Below are positions 21,059-31,800 of a stretch of DNA of 64,000 bases, piece after piece; position 1 is the first letter of the stretch, and each line of letters opens with the position of its first letter. The notes below the pieces were generated by a model, which saw only the letters and a list, made by a program, of their open reading frames with translations, was not told the origin of the DNA and made no database searches. The position numbers and the translations under genes are program-made. The stretch spans positions 298,203-362,202 of the forward strand of contig NMRB01000062.1 of assembly GCA_002633025.1 (NCBI GenBank), read 5' to 3'. The stretch is from Notospermus geniculatus (lineage: Eukaryota > Nemertea > Pilidiophora > Heteronemertea > Lineidae).

Positions 21059-22260
21059 GTGTGGGATCAACGGACCGTACCTGATGTCTGTAAGAAATAT
21101 TCTTTCTTCCCATCACCTGTGGAATTACTTAGATTGCAGATGCAGGATGCAGAACTGAAGCCGACCTTTGATTTTCTGACGGGCGTTACTGCTGAGCCAC
21201 GGACTAATTTGGCAAAAGATAGTGTTTTAGACACGGTTCTGGTGAAGCGCACGCCCGACGGAGGCTCGAAGATCGTCATACCAAAGGTGTTACGATCGAG
21301 TATTTTGCTTGAACTACATTCATCACCAACAGCCGGACATTTCGGCAGAGAAAAAACATTAAAACGTGTACTGGAACATTTTGTATGGCCTGGTGTAGGT
21401 AAAGATGTCAAAAACTTTGTCAAAGCATGCGGTATTTTGTCAAAAGATAAAGCCGGTATACAAGAAGACAGCAGGTTTCCTGGAGGTAATCAAATCGGGT
21501 AGGCCTTGGGAGTTGGTTGCAGCTGACTTGGTAGGTCCACTGCCAGTCACAACACCAGAATATTCTGGTCGTACGCGATCATTTTACCCGCTGGGTAGAA
21601 TTTTTCCCCTTGAAGAAAGCTACAGGGAAAGCTATTGCAATCCTCCTGGTCAGAGAAGTATTTACCCGATTTGGCCCTCCGGGAAAGCTGTTGGCTGATA
21701 ATGGTTCTCAATTGTGAACAGGTTCTTAAAAGCCGTATGTGCCAAGTGGGGTGTTACATTGATACATTGCAGTCCATATCACCCACAATGCAATTGGGTT
21801 GAAAGAGCCTATCGTGATTTAAAATCCATGTTAGCTACTGATGTTTTCAGCTCTGGTGGTGACCAACGCAGTTGGGATACGCACCTGGCAGAATTTCGCT
21901 TCGCAGTAAATTCAGTTGAGAATCGCTCAACAGGCTACAGCCCAGCTGCACTGTCCCTATCCCGAGAACTCAACCCTCCTGTTGTTAATGCGCTACAAGC
22001 TGTTTGGGGGGGGGGGGAGGGAGATCATGAAACTTTTCAGTTGCAAAAAGAGCTTCTGGACAGGGACAGAGTAGCTGGAGCTGTGGCAAATATGGAAAAA
22101 ACCGCTAGAAAAAGGAAACATGATTATGACAAACGGAGGTTACCAGTCAACATGAAGGTTTGGGGACAAGGTCTCAAGTAAGACTCATTTCCAGTCATCC
22201 GCCGAAAAGAGTGTTACTACCAAATTGGCTCGCAGGTGGGAGGGGCCTTATGTTATTGAA
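21059..22260 (+). pseudogene. Ty3/Gypsy-like integrase, frameshifted, copy A
   Basis: Retroelement pol, from the linker before integrase into the catalytic core. In order: the HHCC zinc-binding module (H of AGHFGREKT, then CGI and downstream C, about 21320-21450), the first Asp in AADLVGPLP, the second Asp in LLADNGSQL near 21700, and the Glu in the WVERAYRDLKSML stretch near 21800. It ends with a KLARRWEGPYVIERLG-type tail at 22200-22260. Broken by one extra T at about 21435, a small deletion near 21570, a stop at 21716 and a shift near 22180. The element is dead. A LINE interrupts its last part at about 22275. Confidence 0.85.
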
Positions 22261-22274
22261 AGACTTGGAATAGT

Positions 22275-23413
22275 TCGGTTCGAGGGAAGTTCCTGGGAGT
22301 CAGCGCAATCAATGATTGGAATTCGCTTCCTGGCCATGTTGTGACATCACCTTCACTGAATTCCTTCAAACTTGCATTAGACAAGTATTGGTCCAATAGC
22401 GAGTCACTGTACAACTATCGAGCTTAACTGCTGTTCAATGGATCCTTGCTGAACTATCATCTGTCTCTACTGTCTTTACCTTCCCCCCTTGCATGTACAC
22501 TGTGACCTACCAAGAGAGGGTAATTTATATTACCCTCGTAAAATGGCGGCTCTCCAGTCTATCGATTCAGTCGGATTTTTGGCTCCTGTTCCTTACAAGA
22601 TGTAGCTACGAAGCTGGCTTTTTGCAGGGAGGTGGAGAAAATGTTACTCTTTCAAGTCATCTATAGCATAACATGCTGAAATCCCGATCTTTCCCGAAAT
22701 TAGACGCTGAAATTTGGCGATTGGACTTCAGTATTACCTCGTATGCTTCAAATCTCCCGATTATATTACCCTCGTCAAAGTCGGCAATTTCACGGCCAAA
22801 TTACTCGAATACTAGCACTTACAGGGGTTCGTCACATATACTGGCGTGTTCCTGACAGTTTTATCTACAAGCACATCCATAGGGGGACTGCTAAAATCGA
22901 ATAGGGAAGGAATAAGAGCAGATAAACTTACCGAATCGACAGACTGGAGAGCCGCCATTTTACGAGGGTAATATAAATTACCCTCTTTTGGTAGGTCACA
23001 GTGATGTAGACTTGCCTATAATAACTGTTTTGATTTTGTATCTTGTGTGCCTGGATTATTATGTGTATATGTCTGTCAGTGTTTAGTTCTTTTTTGGTTA
23101 AATTGCATTTAATATACCGTTTCTCAACATGATATTATTTTGATGCTGTCTTAATGAACCATAAACTCTTTATATTGACAGTTGTGAATTCGATATCGAC
23201 AAGCAATGGAAGTGGACTATGGTGCTGATTGAAGTGGAACGGATTCTAAGGACTTATGGATTTTAGTGATCGACATAGAACATTGTGTATTGCAGTGCTG
23301 AACTTTCGTGTCCACATACCACCCTGCGCAGTTTTTGCGTAGCCTGATAAGCATCAGACACGATGAGCTTAAGACCCATTAGGGTTATCCGGCTTTAAAT
23401 TATCATATCATAT
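22275..23413 (+). mobile_element. LINE 3' fragment nested in the Gypsy pol
   Basis: The frame at 22280-22425 contains INDWNSLPGHVV followed by SFKLALDKYW and a stop. This is the familiar C-terminal signature of non-LTR retrotransposon ORF2 (DWNSLP...F...LD) of the CR1/L2 or related groups. A 3' UTR follows, ending in a repeated ATCATATCAT-type tail at about 23400. The Gypsy frame resumes immediately after, so the LINE inserted into pol. It is strongly 5'-truncated. Confidence 0.75.
22498..23003. mobile_element. MITE with CACTGTG termini and 5-bp duplication
   Basis: A 506-bp element inside the LINE 3' UTR. Terminal inverted repeats of about 70 bp start CACTGTGACCTACCAA and include an internal AGGGTAATTTATATTACCCT palindrome and AAAATGGCGGCTCTCCAGTC. 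The flanks are ATGTA at 22493-22497 and 23004-23008. A CAC-initial heptamer plus a 5-bp duplication recalls Transib and RAG-like transposons, whose duplications are usually GC-rich; other superfamilies remain possible. No coding region. Confidence 0.85.
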
Positions 23414-23426
23414 CAAGACAAGTCAC

Positions 23427-23515
23427 TCCTGTTAACTTTGAAATCAGAACTTCCCGTGGTCTTGAGGCCAAACATGTTGACCAGCTAAAACTTTGGTTTG
23501 ATGGTATGGATTAAG
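23427..23515 (+). pseudogene. C-terminal end of the Gypsy pol, copy A
   Basis: After the nested LINE a frame resumes with VNFEIRTSRGLEAKHVDQLK and ends at TAA 23513-23515. Its H-V-D-x-L-K ending resembles the last residues of Gypsy pol polyproteins (H-V-x-x-L-K after the chromo/GPY region). This defines the 3' side of the insertion. Confidence 0.6.
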
Positions 23516-23765
23516 CCAGTTTGGTGTATATGTATCTATGTGGGGTCAGTCGCGGTCCTGCGGCCTCTGCGTGATTCTTTGTGAATCTACTGGGATTTAC
23601 ATGAGTTTGTGACAGAGTTGTGTTTAATAGTGTTCTTGAGGTAGCGGTGGAATGCCACTTGATTCCTATTTAACATGTTGTCGTTTCACGTTCGGCACGT
23701 TTTGTTCAAGTGATCATCACTATCCCACTCTTAGGGGGGGGGGGGGGNNNNGGGGGGGGGGGGGA

Positions 23766-24008
23766 TGTAGTGGCCGAGTGGTCGCACTTTTATTCTTGGG
23801 TTTGTTATTGTTGTGCTGTCTGCGCATGTGCGGGACAGCTTTCTGGGCACTTGTTAAAAAGCCACGGCGTGAGCGGTCGATCTCGATGGAAAGTTTTTAT
23901 ACAACAAATAAATAAAGACTGGAATTCCAAAAGAAGACGTTTTGTTCGTTTAAAAGGATCCACCAAGTGTACGAAGAGGTTGACTTCTACACCATAAGTA
24001 TTGCAACA
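23766..24008 (+). mobile_element. Putative 3' LTR of the Gypsy-like element
   Basis: It begins TGTAGTGGCC right after a long G tract ending GGGGA (a polypurine tract, interrupted by N at 23748-23751) and ends ...TATTGCAACA. It carries TTAAAAAG as a possible TATA element and AATAAATAAA at 23907. Block B has only the right part (from GCGTGAGCGGTCG at 40105). No matching 5' LTR was found in the window, so the limits are tentative. Confidence 0.5.
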
Positions 24009-24689
24009 TAGGTTTTTGTGGATTTCTTTATACCTTTTCTACGTTTACATTTTGTTTCAAATATATTATGAAAAAAACATGTTGTTGGCCATATAGAAAA
24101 AAATCAAATATCATAAAATCATAAATCATAAAATATCAAAAACATGAAAATGACAAAATGTTCGTGTGATATGGATCACTCTTTCCTTTTCACGATAATG
24201 AAGCCTGATGATGAGCAAGGATTTACAAGGAAAAAAGAAAAATATCAACTGTGAACAAAGATGCTTGATATTATCGAAAACTATCAAAAAGTGAGATTTT
24301 GCATGAGATTACACTGCTGATGAAAAGCTGCCATCTCATGTGTCTCAGCCATGCCAGTTTCATCAATGAAAGGCCACAGCCATCAAGAAAATTTAAATTC
24401 TCTCCCAAAAAACCGATTTTTGACAAAATTGTACAATTTTTTATATCAAATAACACGAAAATGATGCGCATTTTCAGCGCTATTTTTTCACAGTTGTGAC
24501 TGAATTCCCGTTGTCTTCTCTTTATTATATAGCCGAAATGTCATCATTTGTTTTAGATAATTGGGTCATCAGTAAGTAGTGCCGAACTCCACATTTTTGT
24601 CATTGCACTGTGCCTCTGATATATTTAGTGTAGCCGCATGTTAAAATGGCTCGGGCATTTCAAAGATATTTGACATTTTCGAAAACAGG

Positions 24690-25100
24690 ACTCAGAAAAT
24701 TTGGTCACTGAACCTAGCTCTTAACCCTTTCGGGACGGATCTCGCCGTTTGGCCACACACCCTTGGACATTCAAACTGACATAGAATCGTAACCAGTGGA
24801 CCGATTGATGTTCTCTGTGCGTATTTTTTTAGTGGGAGACTACCCCCTTCCCCTCTGAATACGCGAATTTGATCTGTTCGAAGAAACCTAGGTAAAATTG
24901 CATTTAAACGTTTGTCCTGGGTTCTAGGTTGACTGACTCCAAAGCGCAAATCTGACTCGTTGTGACAAAATGGCCATATGTCCGAAACGGAAGCAGAGAA
25001 GAAAAAAGTAGGACGACAAGTTCACAACTCTAGAGACACGTAGGAGCAACGGTTATCGAGATATAGACGTTTAAAGATTGGCAACCTGACGAAAACGTAG
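24690..25100. repeat. Repeat module present three times
   Basis: The stretch from CTTAACCCTTTCGGGACGG to GCAACCTGACGAAAACG occurs here, in block B at 40930-41360 and, reversed, at 35095-35495. Residual minus-strand frames in all three share a GPLVTILCQF phrase, but that only follows from the shared DNA. The CCCTTTCGGGACGG end looks like a transposon terminus. Confidence 0.8.
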
Positions 25101-25614
25101 GCAGAATGCCACTATTTCCTCAAAACTTGCATTTTCGGCTCTGGCCTGTTTCTCTCGCAGACATTTTGGAATAAGCAAACCTGCATGAGGTCGTGGGCCA
25201 TTTAGTTTCCTCCAGAATGAGTGCCTTCTCACCAGTTTTGGTTGCAAATTTTGGGAGCTGGGCGCGTTTTTGTAGAGACATCAGAAATTCATGTTACGAA
25301 ATGTAAACTTTTCAACTTCATCCAGTCTCGAAAGGTTAACAGAATCATTGATTTTATCGATCAATACTCCAGTCATAAACTTTCGATTTTTCCCCACTGC
25401 ATTGATCAATAATAAAATGATGTCAGCGATAACAAAGAATTAATGCATCATTTGTCTTACTGCCATCTGTCAATACGGACAGCTATATCAGTGGATAAGG
25501 GCCATCGTCTGACTCCCATTTCAATCTTTCCCTCGTAACCAAAGGTCTGATTCTCCGGCAGCCATCTTGCACCGTTAAAAATTCAAAGAATATACCGAGG
25601 TAATTTCATTGTGA

Positions 25615-26003
25615 CTGGTGGTAGGTAACGCTGAAAATGCCTTAAACGGTCAGCAGAAGCAGCTCCAAAAGGCATTCTCTATGTGGCTATTCTACCAAAT
25701 AGATGGGAATCTTACTGTGAACACATTGCAAGTAAAATTCACCAAGTTAACATTTGATACCAAATTCAACGTTTCTCAGTTGCTAGCGCCACATGTGATG
25801 TAGCTCCTGTACATAGTAACAGTATCCAGATAGCAAAATGTACATAGTAACAGTATCCGTATCAAACTTGGCCCAATAGTATTTGAAGTATTCAATGTAT
25901 CAGCTGGAGATAAACTTTTGTCAAAGACTGTACATGTAAAACTTACTCAATCAGTCCCCCAACCAGCCAACATGCTCTCGTGCATGTTCAACTTAAATGA
26001 AAT
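25615..26003 (+). pseudogene. Conserved exon-like pair of unknown function, copy A
   Basis: Two frames are shared with block B: 25618-25803 (QKAFSMWLFYQIDGNLTVNT stretch) and about 25850-26003 (FEVFNVSAGDKLLSKTV, then PANMLSCMFNL). Most differences between copies keep the frame. A possible continuation (LAFDITLTKKPRQSMKYVIQ) lies at 27237-27310 beyond an inserted element. I do not recognise the protein; it could be a domesticated or decayed retroelement protein, or host exons. Confidence 0.4.
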
Positions 26004-26004
26004 A

Positions 26005-27233
26005 GTCCATGGACCATGTGCACCTGTGTGAACGTACCAGAAGAACAAATGACAAATGTAAAATCGAAATGCGCCAGGCCGTGAGTTCCAGGGTCATGAT
26101 TACGGTCAAAATTTCGAGGTCAAAACATTCTAGCTTGAGAATTTATGACATATGCGAAAGTCGATTTTCCAAGACGGCTGCCTGGTAAGTAACCACTAAT
26201 TGCATTCCAATTGGACAAAAATTTGCTCTACAGTACACATTTGATCACACCATATTAGAATAGGGCCATATAGCCATCACGCCCATGCCACTAAAATGGC
26301 TATATTTGGAACTTGACCTCTGTGACTGTAAAAAGTAGGTCAAATCAAAAACTCTTTTCATAATGTCATGCATCCTCATTAGATACACCTCTGACAAAAA
26401 AATTGGAGACAATCCAGTTCAGGAGTTACTAGGCTTTGAGCTTTGGTTTTGACCACCTTTTGGCCAAGCCAAGAATCGGATCGGACCGAAACTTGGTGTC
26501 GTAGGTCATCTGGCATAGGGGTGTATACATACCAAGTTTCAGGTCAATAGCCCAAGCACTTGCGAAACGTGCCACTAAAAGGCAATATTTTGAAGTTTGA
26601 CCTCTGTGAACTTGAAAAGTAGGTCAAACCAAAAATCCTTTATATATGTAATGTACCCTCAACAGATTCACCTATGATAAAATTTGGAGGTGATCCAGTC
26701 ATTAGTTCAGGATTATTGCACTTTTCGTGAGTTTCTGCCAACTGGTGGCCAAACTAAGAGTCAAATCGGACCGAAACTTGGTGTAGTAGGTCATCTGACA
26801 TAGGGGAATATATGTACCAAGTTTCAGGTCAATAACACCCGCGGTTACGAAACGTGCCACCAAAAGGAAAAATTTTGAACTTTGACCTCTGTGACTTAAA
26901 AAGTAGGTCAAATCAAAAACCCGTTATATATGTTATGTATCCTCATTAGATACACCTATGATAAAAATTTGGAGATGATCCTGTCATTAGTTCAGGAGTT
27001 ATTGCACTTTTTGTGTTTTTGGTTTTAGCCACCTGGTGGCCTAGCCAAGAATCGAATCGTACCGAAACTTGTTGTCATAGGTCATATGACTAGGGGTATA
27101 TATGTACCAAGTTTCAGATCAATAGCTCCAGCTGTTACCAAACGTGCCCTGCTAACGGCCAACGATGGACGACGACGGACGACGCCAGACGACGGTCGCA
27201 CATTGTATAAGCTCGCCACAGGTGAGCTAAAAA
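26005..27233. mobile_element. Insertion with three 285-bp tandem units, absent from block B
   Basis: Block B reads uninterrupted from CATGTTCAACTTA to CTGGCATTCGAC; block A has 1.2 kb between. The insert ends CACAGGTGAGCTAAAAAA. It holds three units beginning TTGACCTCTGTGA at 26313, 26598 and 26882 (period about 285), each with AAGTAGGTCAAA, ACCGAAACTTG and ACCAAGTTTCAG phrases, then a GACGACGGACGACG tail. No frame is conserved, so it is a non-autonomous element of undetermined class. Confidence 0.75.
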
Positions 27234-27327
27234 ATACCTGGCATTCGACATTACGCTGACAAAGAAACCTCGTCAAAGTATGAAATACGTTATTCAACAT
27301 AATAGTCCAGGAAAACTATGATTTGAC

Positions 27328-27865
27328 CTAGAACAAATTGCAACAGAATTTCTTTTTGCTTTATATGGTTTAATATACCCCTCCAAACATCACATCACAT
27401 TCCTCGTCCATTTTAGACCCTACAAATGTATTACCAATAGATAGAAATATGGCACCTCTTAGTCAGATAGGCATAATTAAAACATAATTAAACTTGTATT
27501 TCTTGTAAAAATGGCAAATTTGTTGATTTGGGGCAAAATATGACGTCATATGTCATTTCTACAACACAGCGACAACATATAATGTTCAAATGAAGCCTAT
27601 CTGACTCAGATGTGTTATATTTATATCTATTGGTAATACATTTATAGGGTCTAAAACGGAGAGGAAAAAGTTAGCAGTACATGCACACTTGAATTTGTAA
27701 TAGAAGTCCATAAACATTGTAATAGGAGTTAATATAGGATCTCAAATAAATACCAATTATGGGCACTTCGGGGGTCGGATTTGAAGGGACTTTTTATGTG
27801 ATGTTTGGAGGGGAAAACTAAACCATATTTATAGCAAAAAGAAATTCTGTTGCAATTTGTTCTAG
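27328..27865. mobile_element. Foldback element, copy 1
   Basis: Arms start CTAGAACAAATTGCAACAG and hold TTTTTGCT, CCCCTCCAAACATCACAT and CTATAAATGTATTACCAATAG-type blocks in mirrored order. The centre contains a TGACGTCA palindrome. A diverged relative is at 31114-31800. Confidence 0.75.
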
Positions 27866-28203
27866 ACGCAAGGGCCCAACGCGCCGCGTAGCGGCCAACA
27901 GCGAAGCTAGCCAAAGACTTTTCATGGGTCAGTCAATAGAATTGGACTCATAGATGAAATACGTCTAATGTTCAGATGGAATATACCGGACGGTTGGTTC
28001 ACGTTTTTAGTGGCTGTGAACGTAGATGGGTACATTATGTAGCGATATGCTGACAGATTTGCTGGGGACTTGTTCTGTGGATGTTGTAAAATGCGATTTT
28101 TGGAAGATTATTCTGATTTGTAACGTCATTTTTGATTAACATAAAAATATGTTGAGTAGCTGGGATATGTTTATAAACATTTATTGAGCAGCCACCGTCA
28201 TGA

Positions 28204-28285
28204 CGTGGCCGGCTGGCGCATTGGTAGAGCGTCCGGCTCTGAATTCGGGGCGCCGGGTTCGAGCCTTGCGATAGGAATTTTTTTT
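28204..28285 (+). repeat. tRNA-like sequence with T8 terminator
   Basis: A-box-like GGCGCATTGGTAGAGC, B box GGTTCGAGCC, and a run of eight or nine T directly after, a pol III terminator. The loop CTCTGAA would give a CTG (Gln) anticodon, but the anticodon stem contains mismatches and the acceptor ends do not pair. Best read as a tRNA-derived SINE or tRNA pseudogene that might still be transcribed. Confidence 0.6.
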
Positions 28286-28415
28286 CACGTGTCTGTTTCT
28301 CTGTTTATTTTTTTTTGCTGAAAACGTTTAGTCGCAGGATGAATATCTTCCCAGGCCTTCCATTTCCCTACAAATCTGCATTTGCTAATAAATACTTATA
28401 ACCACAGATCCCTGT

Positions 28416-28474
28416 CAGCTGCCCTGCATTCAGAGAGACTTTTCACTAAAGTCTCTCTGAATGCAGGGCAGCTG
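28416..28474. repeat. Perfect inverted repeat, 28-bp arms
   Basis: CAGCTGCCCTGCATTCAGAG... faces its reverse complement across a loop of three to five bases. It is not in block B and lies 66 bp before an N (28540), so it could be an assembly fold-over as well as a real foldback. Confidence 0.8.
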
Positions 28475-28898
28475 ACTACCATCCACATTCCCCTCCCAGT
28501 CACCAAAAATATCAACACCACAACTAACGTTCAAGACTANCGACTTTTAAAAAGAAAGTTATGCCTTCACAGTAGAGAAAATGCAGCATTAACACAGGTG
28601 GTTACGTCACACACCCGAGTTGCCTATCCCGTCAGTATACAGGTCCGTGGTGAGAGGGAAGTTCGTTCCAGAGGAGAGGAGCAGAAGAAACAGCTCCATC
28701 GCTGTACGAGGTCTTAGTACGGCATACCAGCAGCTGACCCCCATTACAAAACAATTCTAGGAAAATATCAAATGCTAATTAAAATGCAAAAGGTCGTTAC
28801 AAATGATAGATTTAAGACGTCGGTAATCTGCAATTCGAGCAGATCGAACGGCTGGCACAGAAGTACGATTATCCCAGGCATTTCGGGCCTAGACGTAA

Positions 28899-29120
28899 GG
28901 CCCCGATTACATAGAGATATACGCTATTCGGTATTCTAGGCACGTTTCATAGGGCACGCGTATAGTTTGAATCGAGCAAGGTTATTGCCATGAGTGGTTT
29001 ACATAAGACTAAACTATTCTGAGGGCACGCTATTCGCTTTTTGTTCGTATTGTGCATGTCCATTTTTTTACCGTATACCGAATACCGAATAGCGTATAGT
29101 AGCTCTATGTAATCGGGGCC
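28899..29120. mobile_element. Harbinger-like MITE, TAA duplication, empty site in block B
   Basis: A 222-bp element with ends GGCCCCGATTACATAGAG and the reverse, with inner arms ACGCTATTCGGTATTC. TAA flanks both sides (28896-28898, 29121-29123). Block B at 46052-46054 has a single TAA in otherwise matching flanks (CTACACGTAATAAGATAG). This is a clean insertion into block A after duplication, of PIF/Harbinger type. Confidence 0.93.
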
Positions 29121-29129
29121 TAATGAGAT

Positions 29130-29515
29130 AGATGTAGGCGTGGGTGACAGAGCGGTAACAGCTAGAAAAATGTGGACATGCAAAAACCCGACGGCCAGAG
29201 GACTCGCTCAGCTTCCTTGCTTCTTCAACCTCGCGAATGTTTATTACGAAATTTACATAAATGTGAACGTTTCAAGTTTTGATCAGACGGCCTATGATAA
29301 GGTATCACACACGCCATCCTCTGTGACGTGTGCCTCGCTTTGCTTTGCACTAGATTTTCTCGGGTTTATATTCGATCATAATTCGGGGGTTTGTCTGTGC
29401 CATGTCGTGAGACCGAGATGTAGAAAGAAAAAATACGCAACACTCCCCAATAGTGTGAGGCTTATGGTAAGAAAGGTTAGTATAGGCCACTGCAGTCGAC
29501 TTGGAGATTGGTGAA
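29130..29515 (+). CDS. PAN/apple-like exon, copy A
   Basis: The frame holds VTCASLCFALDFLGFIFDHN followed by SGVCLCHVV. This C-x3-C...GF-x-F...G-x-C-x-C order is the core of PAN/apple domains, which bind carbohydrate or protein in secreted and surface proteins. Block B keeps it (46060-46485) with frame-preserving changes. A GTGAGA after CATGTC could be a donor and there is no neighbouring exon I can place, so this is one exon of an unknown gene or a relic. Confidence 0.4.
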
Positions 29516-30652
29516 CCAGTTGGGTTCTCGTTGTGTTGAATAGCGAACGGCTTTCTTGGCTTCCTGTCGTAAAACTTTCAACACAGTAATGTGTGATTGA
29601 CATGACTGATGCTCTCAGGATGGCATGGCTACTTGGCCAAAAAACCTTCGATTCTGTCCAATGAAAAATGAAACTTTCTTCCGAGGAAATGATAGTGATT
29701 GTAGCCGCCGCCGAAGGCGAAGAGGATGAAGATGGCACCCCTTAGAGCAGATCGTTGATGATGACAACGATGACAATAACTCTGGTGATATTTCATGATA
29801 TCCTTTCTGGAAGGTGACAATGGATTATCACTATTGTTTTGGTTGTCCATGGCCCTACAGAAGTCATAGTAGCCCATTGGGTTTCATCGGACGTCGCTGC
29901 TTCCCCAACCACTGTGCGCTCATTATTGGGGGTTGATGGTAAACCTGGCACTGGCCTCAGTATGCATTGGTCTGCAGACATGGTGTCTCTGTCAGAACAG
30001 GGTCCATCTCAACATCATCAGTGTAAGTGACTTCACTTAAAGGGAATCTCTACTAGATGAGGGGCCATCTCAACATAAATAAGTAATCATTAGATAAAGA
30101 GGGCCTTAGGAAATATGTTGCAGAAATACACCTTCCCACATTGACTCATTTTTACATAATTTTTCATCATGTGGTTGATCTGAGCCACTGACCTATAATT
30201 GCACCTTGCACCCCTCTCTTTATAAGTGAGCCATTCCAATCATCTAAAATAGGACAGGTTAAGGAATCATGTGTATCAAGGCATGGAGGAATGCATAATG
30301 GTTACGGCCCAAACATGCTACAAATTTAGCATTGTAAAACCGTTATTATTCATCGGACTTGAAAATTTAAAAGTGTTTTTGATATAACAAAGAATTATCT
30401 GTTCAACTGCATAACTTTTCGGCAATGCCTCAGCCTACTTTCCATTTTGTTATAAATTAGACAGAGAAGGAAAACAATAGGATTACACAAAGTCAACATC
30501 TCAGCTCTCCAAATCAGACGCATTTCACAGGGATCAGGGTCCTCTTTGGCAAGGTCACCTTCTTACAATCGCTGAATGAGACAAGACCTTATGATTGACA
30601 TTACACAACAATTTTGATTTTGTATTAAAACCAAGCCTTCACAATTACGTTA
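29516..30652. other. Conserved block A/B stretch without a recognised gene
   Basis: Similar in both blocks, and about 430 bp (30100-30530) occur a third time reversed at 58545-59020. Frames on both strands (for example 29839-30030 +) survive in both copies, but as mutually overlapping sets, which argues for shared recent ancestry and not for coding. Contains one unit of the minisatellite described at 46970-47735. Confidence 0.5.
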
Positions 30653-31113
30653 CCGTCTTAGTTTTCATTGAATGAAGGGTTGAATTTAAAATAAACCCTG
30701 AAGCATGTCAAGTCATTCCCTGAATGCGAAGATACCATTCAACTAAAAAACTTGACACCGTTTTAAAAAAGTGTTTAAACATAGCCTAATTGATCCATGT
30801 TAAACCGGTTGGCCCTATTATCTTCCAAAATAATAACTGCAACATATATATACCTTTTTTCATGATTTCTGGCCATAATGTGATGCCAGTGCCAGTGCCA
30901 GGTTTAGAATCAACCCCATTATTGACGGTGTGCGAGAGCGAGGTTTTATGATGTAGGCATGTACATCAGTTGTTTTGCTAATGGCAGTTTCCGCTTAATG
31001 AAACCCAACTGCAGCTGTGCGTGTGATACGCTAAAGGCCTTCTTTATTCCATGTTATATTTTGCCTGAATCTAATCTTAGTTCAGTCAATCTATCTCAAA
31101 AAAGGGCTCAACC

Positions 31114-31800
31114 CAAGACTAATTGCAACAGAATTCCGTTCACTTTTATGTGATTGTGGAAGGTCGTGACTACATCATCCCAATTACAAAACGTCTACCC
31201 AGGGGTATTGCCCTTAATTAATATTTATTTTTAAAAGATCCTTCATTAACTTCCATTACAGTTCATGGACTTCTATTACAAATTCAAGTCTGCATGCAGT
31301 GCTAGATTTTTTCTCGTCGATTTTACGCCCTAATAAATGTATTACCAATAGGTAAAAATAGAGTACCTCTTAAGGCCTGTCTACACGATCATACATTTTG
31401 TTCAAAACACCGTCATACATTTGTATGATGACGTTTGAACATCATCATAATGTTGGATGCTATTCAAGTTTTGTTGGGAAAATGGTCCACGCGATCATAC
31501 ATTTGACCATGAACATCATCATACAAAATGTATGATGATGTTTTGAACAAATGTATGGTCGTGTAGACGGGCCTATAGGATTTGAACATTGTTGTCGCTG
31601 TGTTGTAGAAATGACATATTACGTCATATTTTGCCCCAAATCAACTAAATTTGCCGTTTTATAGCAAATACATGTGCTCGTTTAGTTAAGGGCACTTCCC
31701 CTGCGTAGATTTTTGTAGATTTTCGGTATGATGTAGTGATGACCTTTCAGAACCACATACAAGTGAAAAGAGTTCTGTTGCCATTTTTTTTTGAGGTCAT
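31114..31800. mobile_element. Foldback element, copy 2, with inserted MITE
   Basis: A diverged relative of 27328-27865, sharing CTAATTGCAACAGAATTC-type ends, TTCATGGACTTCTATTACAA, AATGTATTACCAATAG and TTTTGCCCCAAATCAAC. The MITE at 31374-31573 interrupts it after TACCTCTTA. Confidence 0.65.
31374..31573. mobile_element. Harbinger-like MITE nested in a foldback
   Basis: A 200-bp element with ends GGCCTGTCTACACGATCATA and the reversed GGCCCGTCTACACGACCATA, with ACATTTTGTTCAAAAC inner arms. It is flanked by TAA (31371-31373) and TAT (31574-31576), a TWA-type duplication with one change. Confidence 0.75.

Larger units (their letters stand above)
18104..30652. repeat. Segmental duplication block A
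   Basis: Collinear with block B (37926-47838), about 19.8 kb away, in the same orientation. Aligned stretches: 18104-18786 with 37926-38635, 18783-19034 with 39526-39780, 21179-21531 with 39781-40100, 23866-25850 with 40105-42870, 25850-26003 with 44660-44790, 28649-30540 with 45826-47490, and 30541-30652 with 47720-47838. The homology runs far beyond the retroelement's apparent 3' LTR, so the genomic segment was duplicated and not just the element. The copies differ by several insertions and deletions. Confidence 0.9.

Noticed and set aside
19035-21178. Introns removed in block B (processed-copy model)
   Set aside because: The missing stretches do not begin GT or end AG, one junction carries filler bases, and homology extends through noncoding flanks, so deletions fit better than splicing.
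24271-24499. Opposed 66-codon frames as genes
   Set aside because: They overlap on opposite strands in AT-rich repeat DNA shared with block B and are broken there by small indels.
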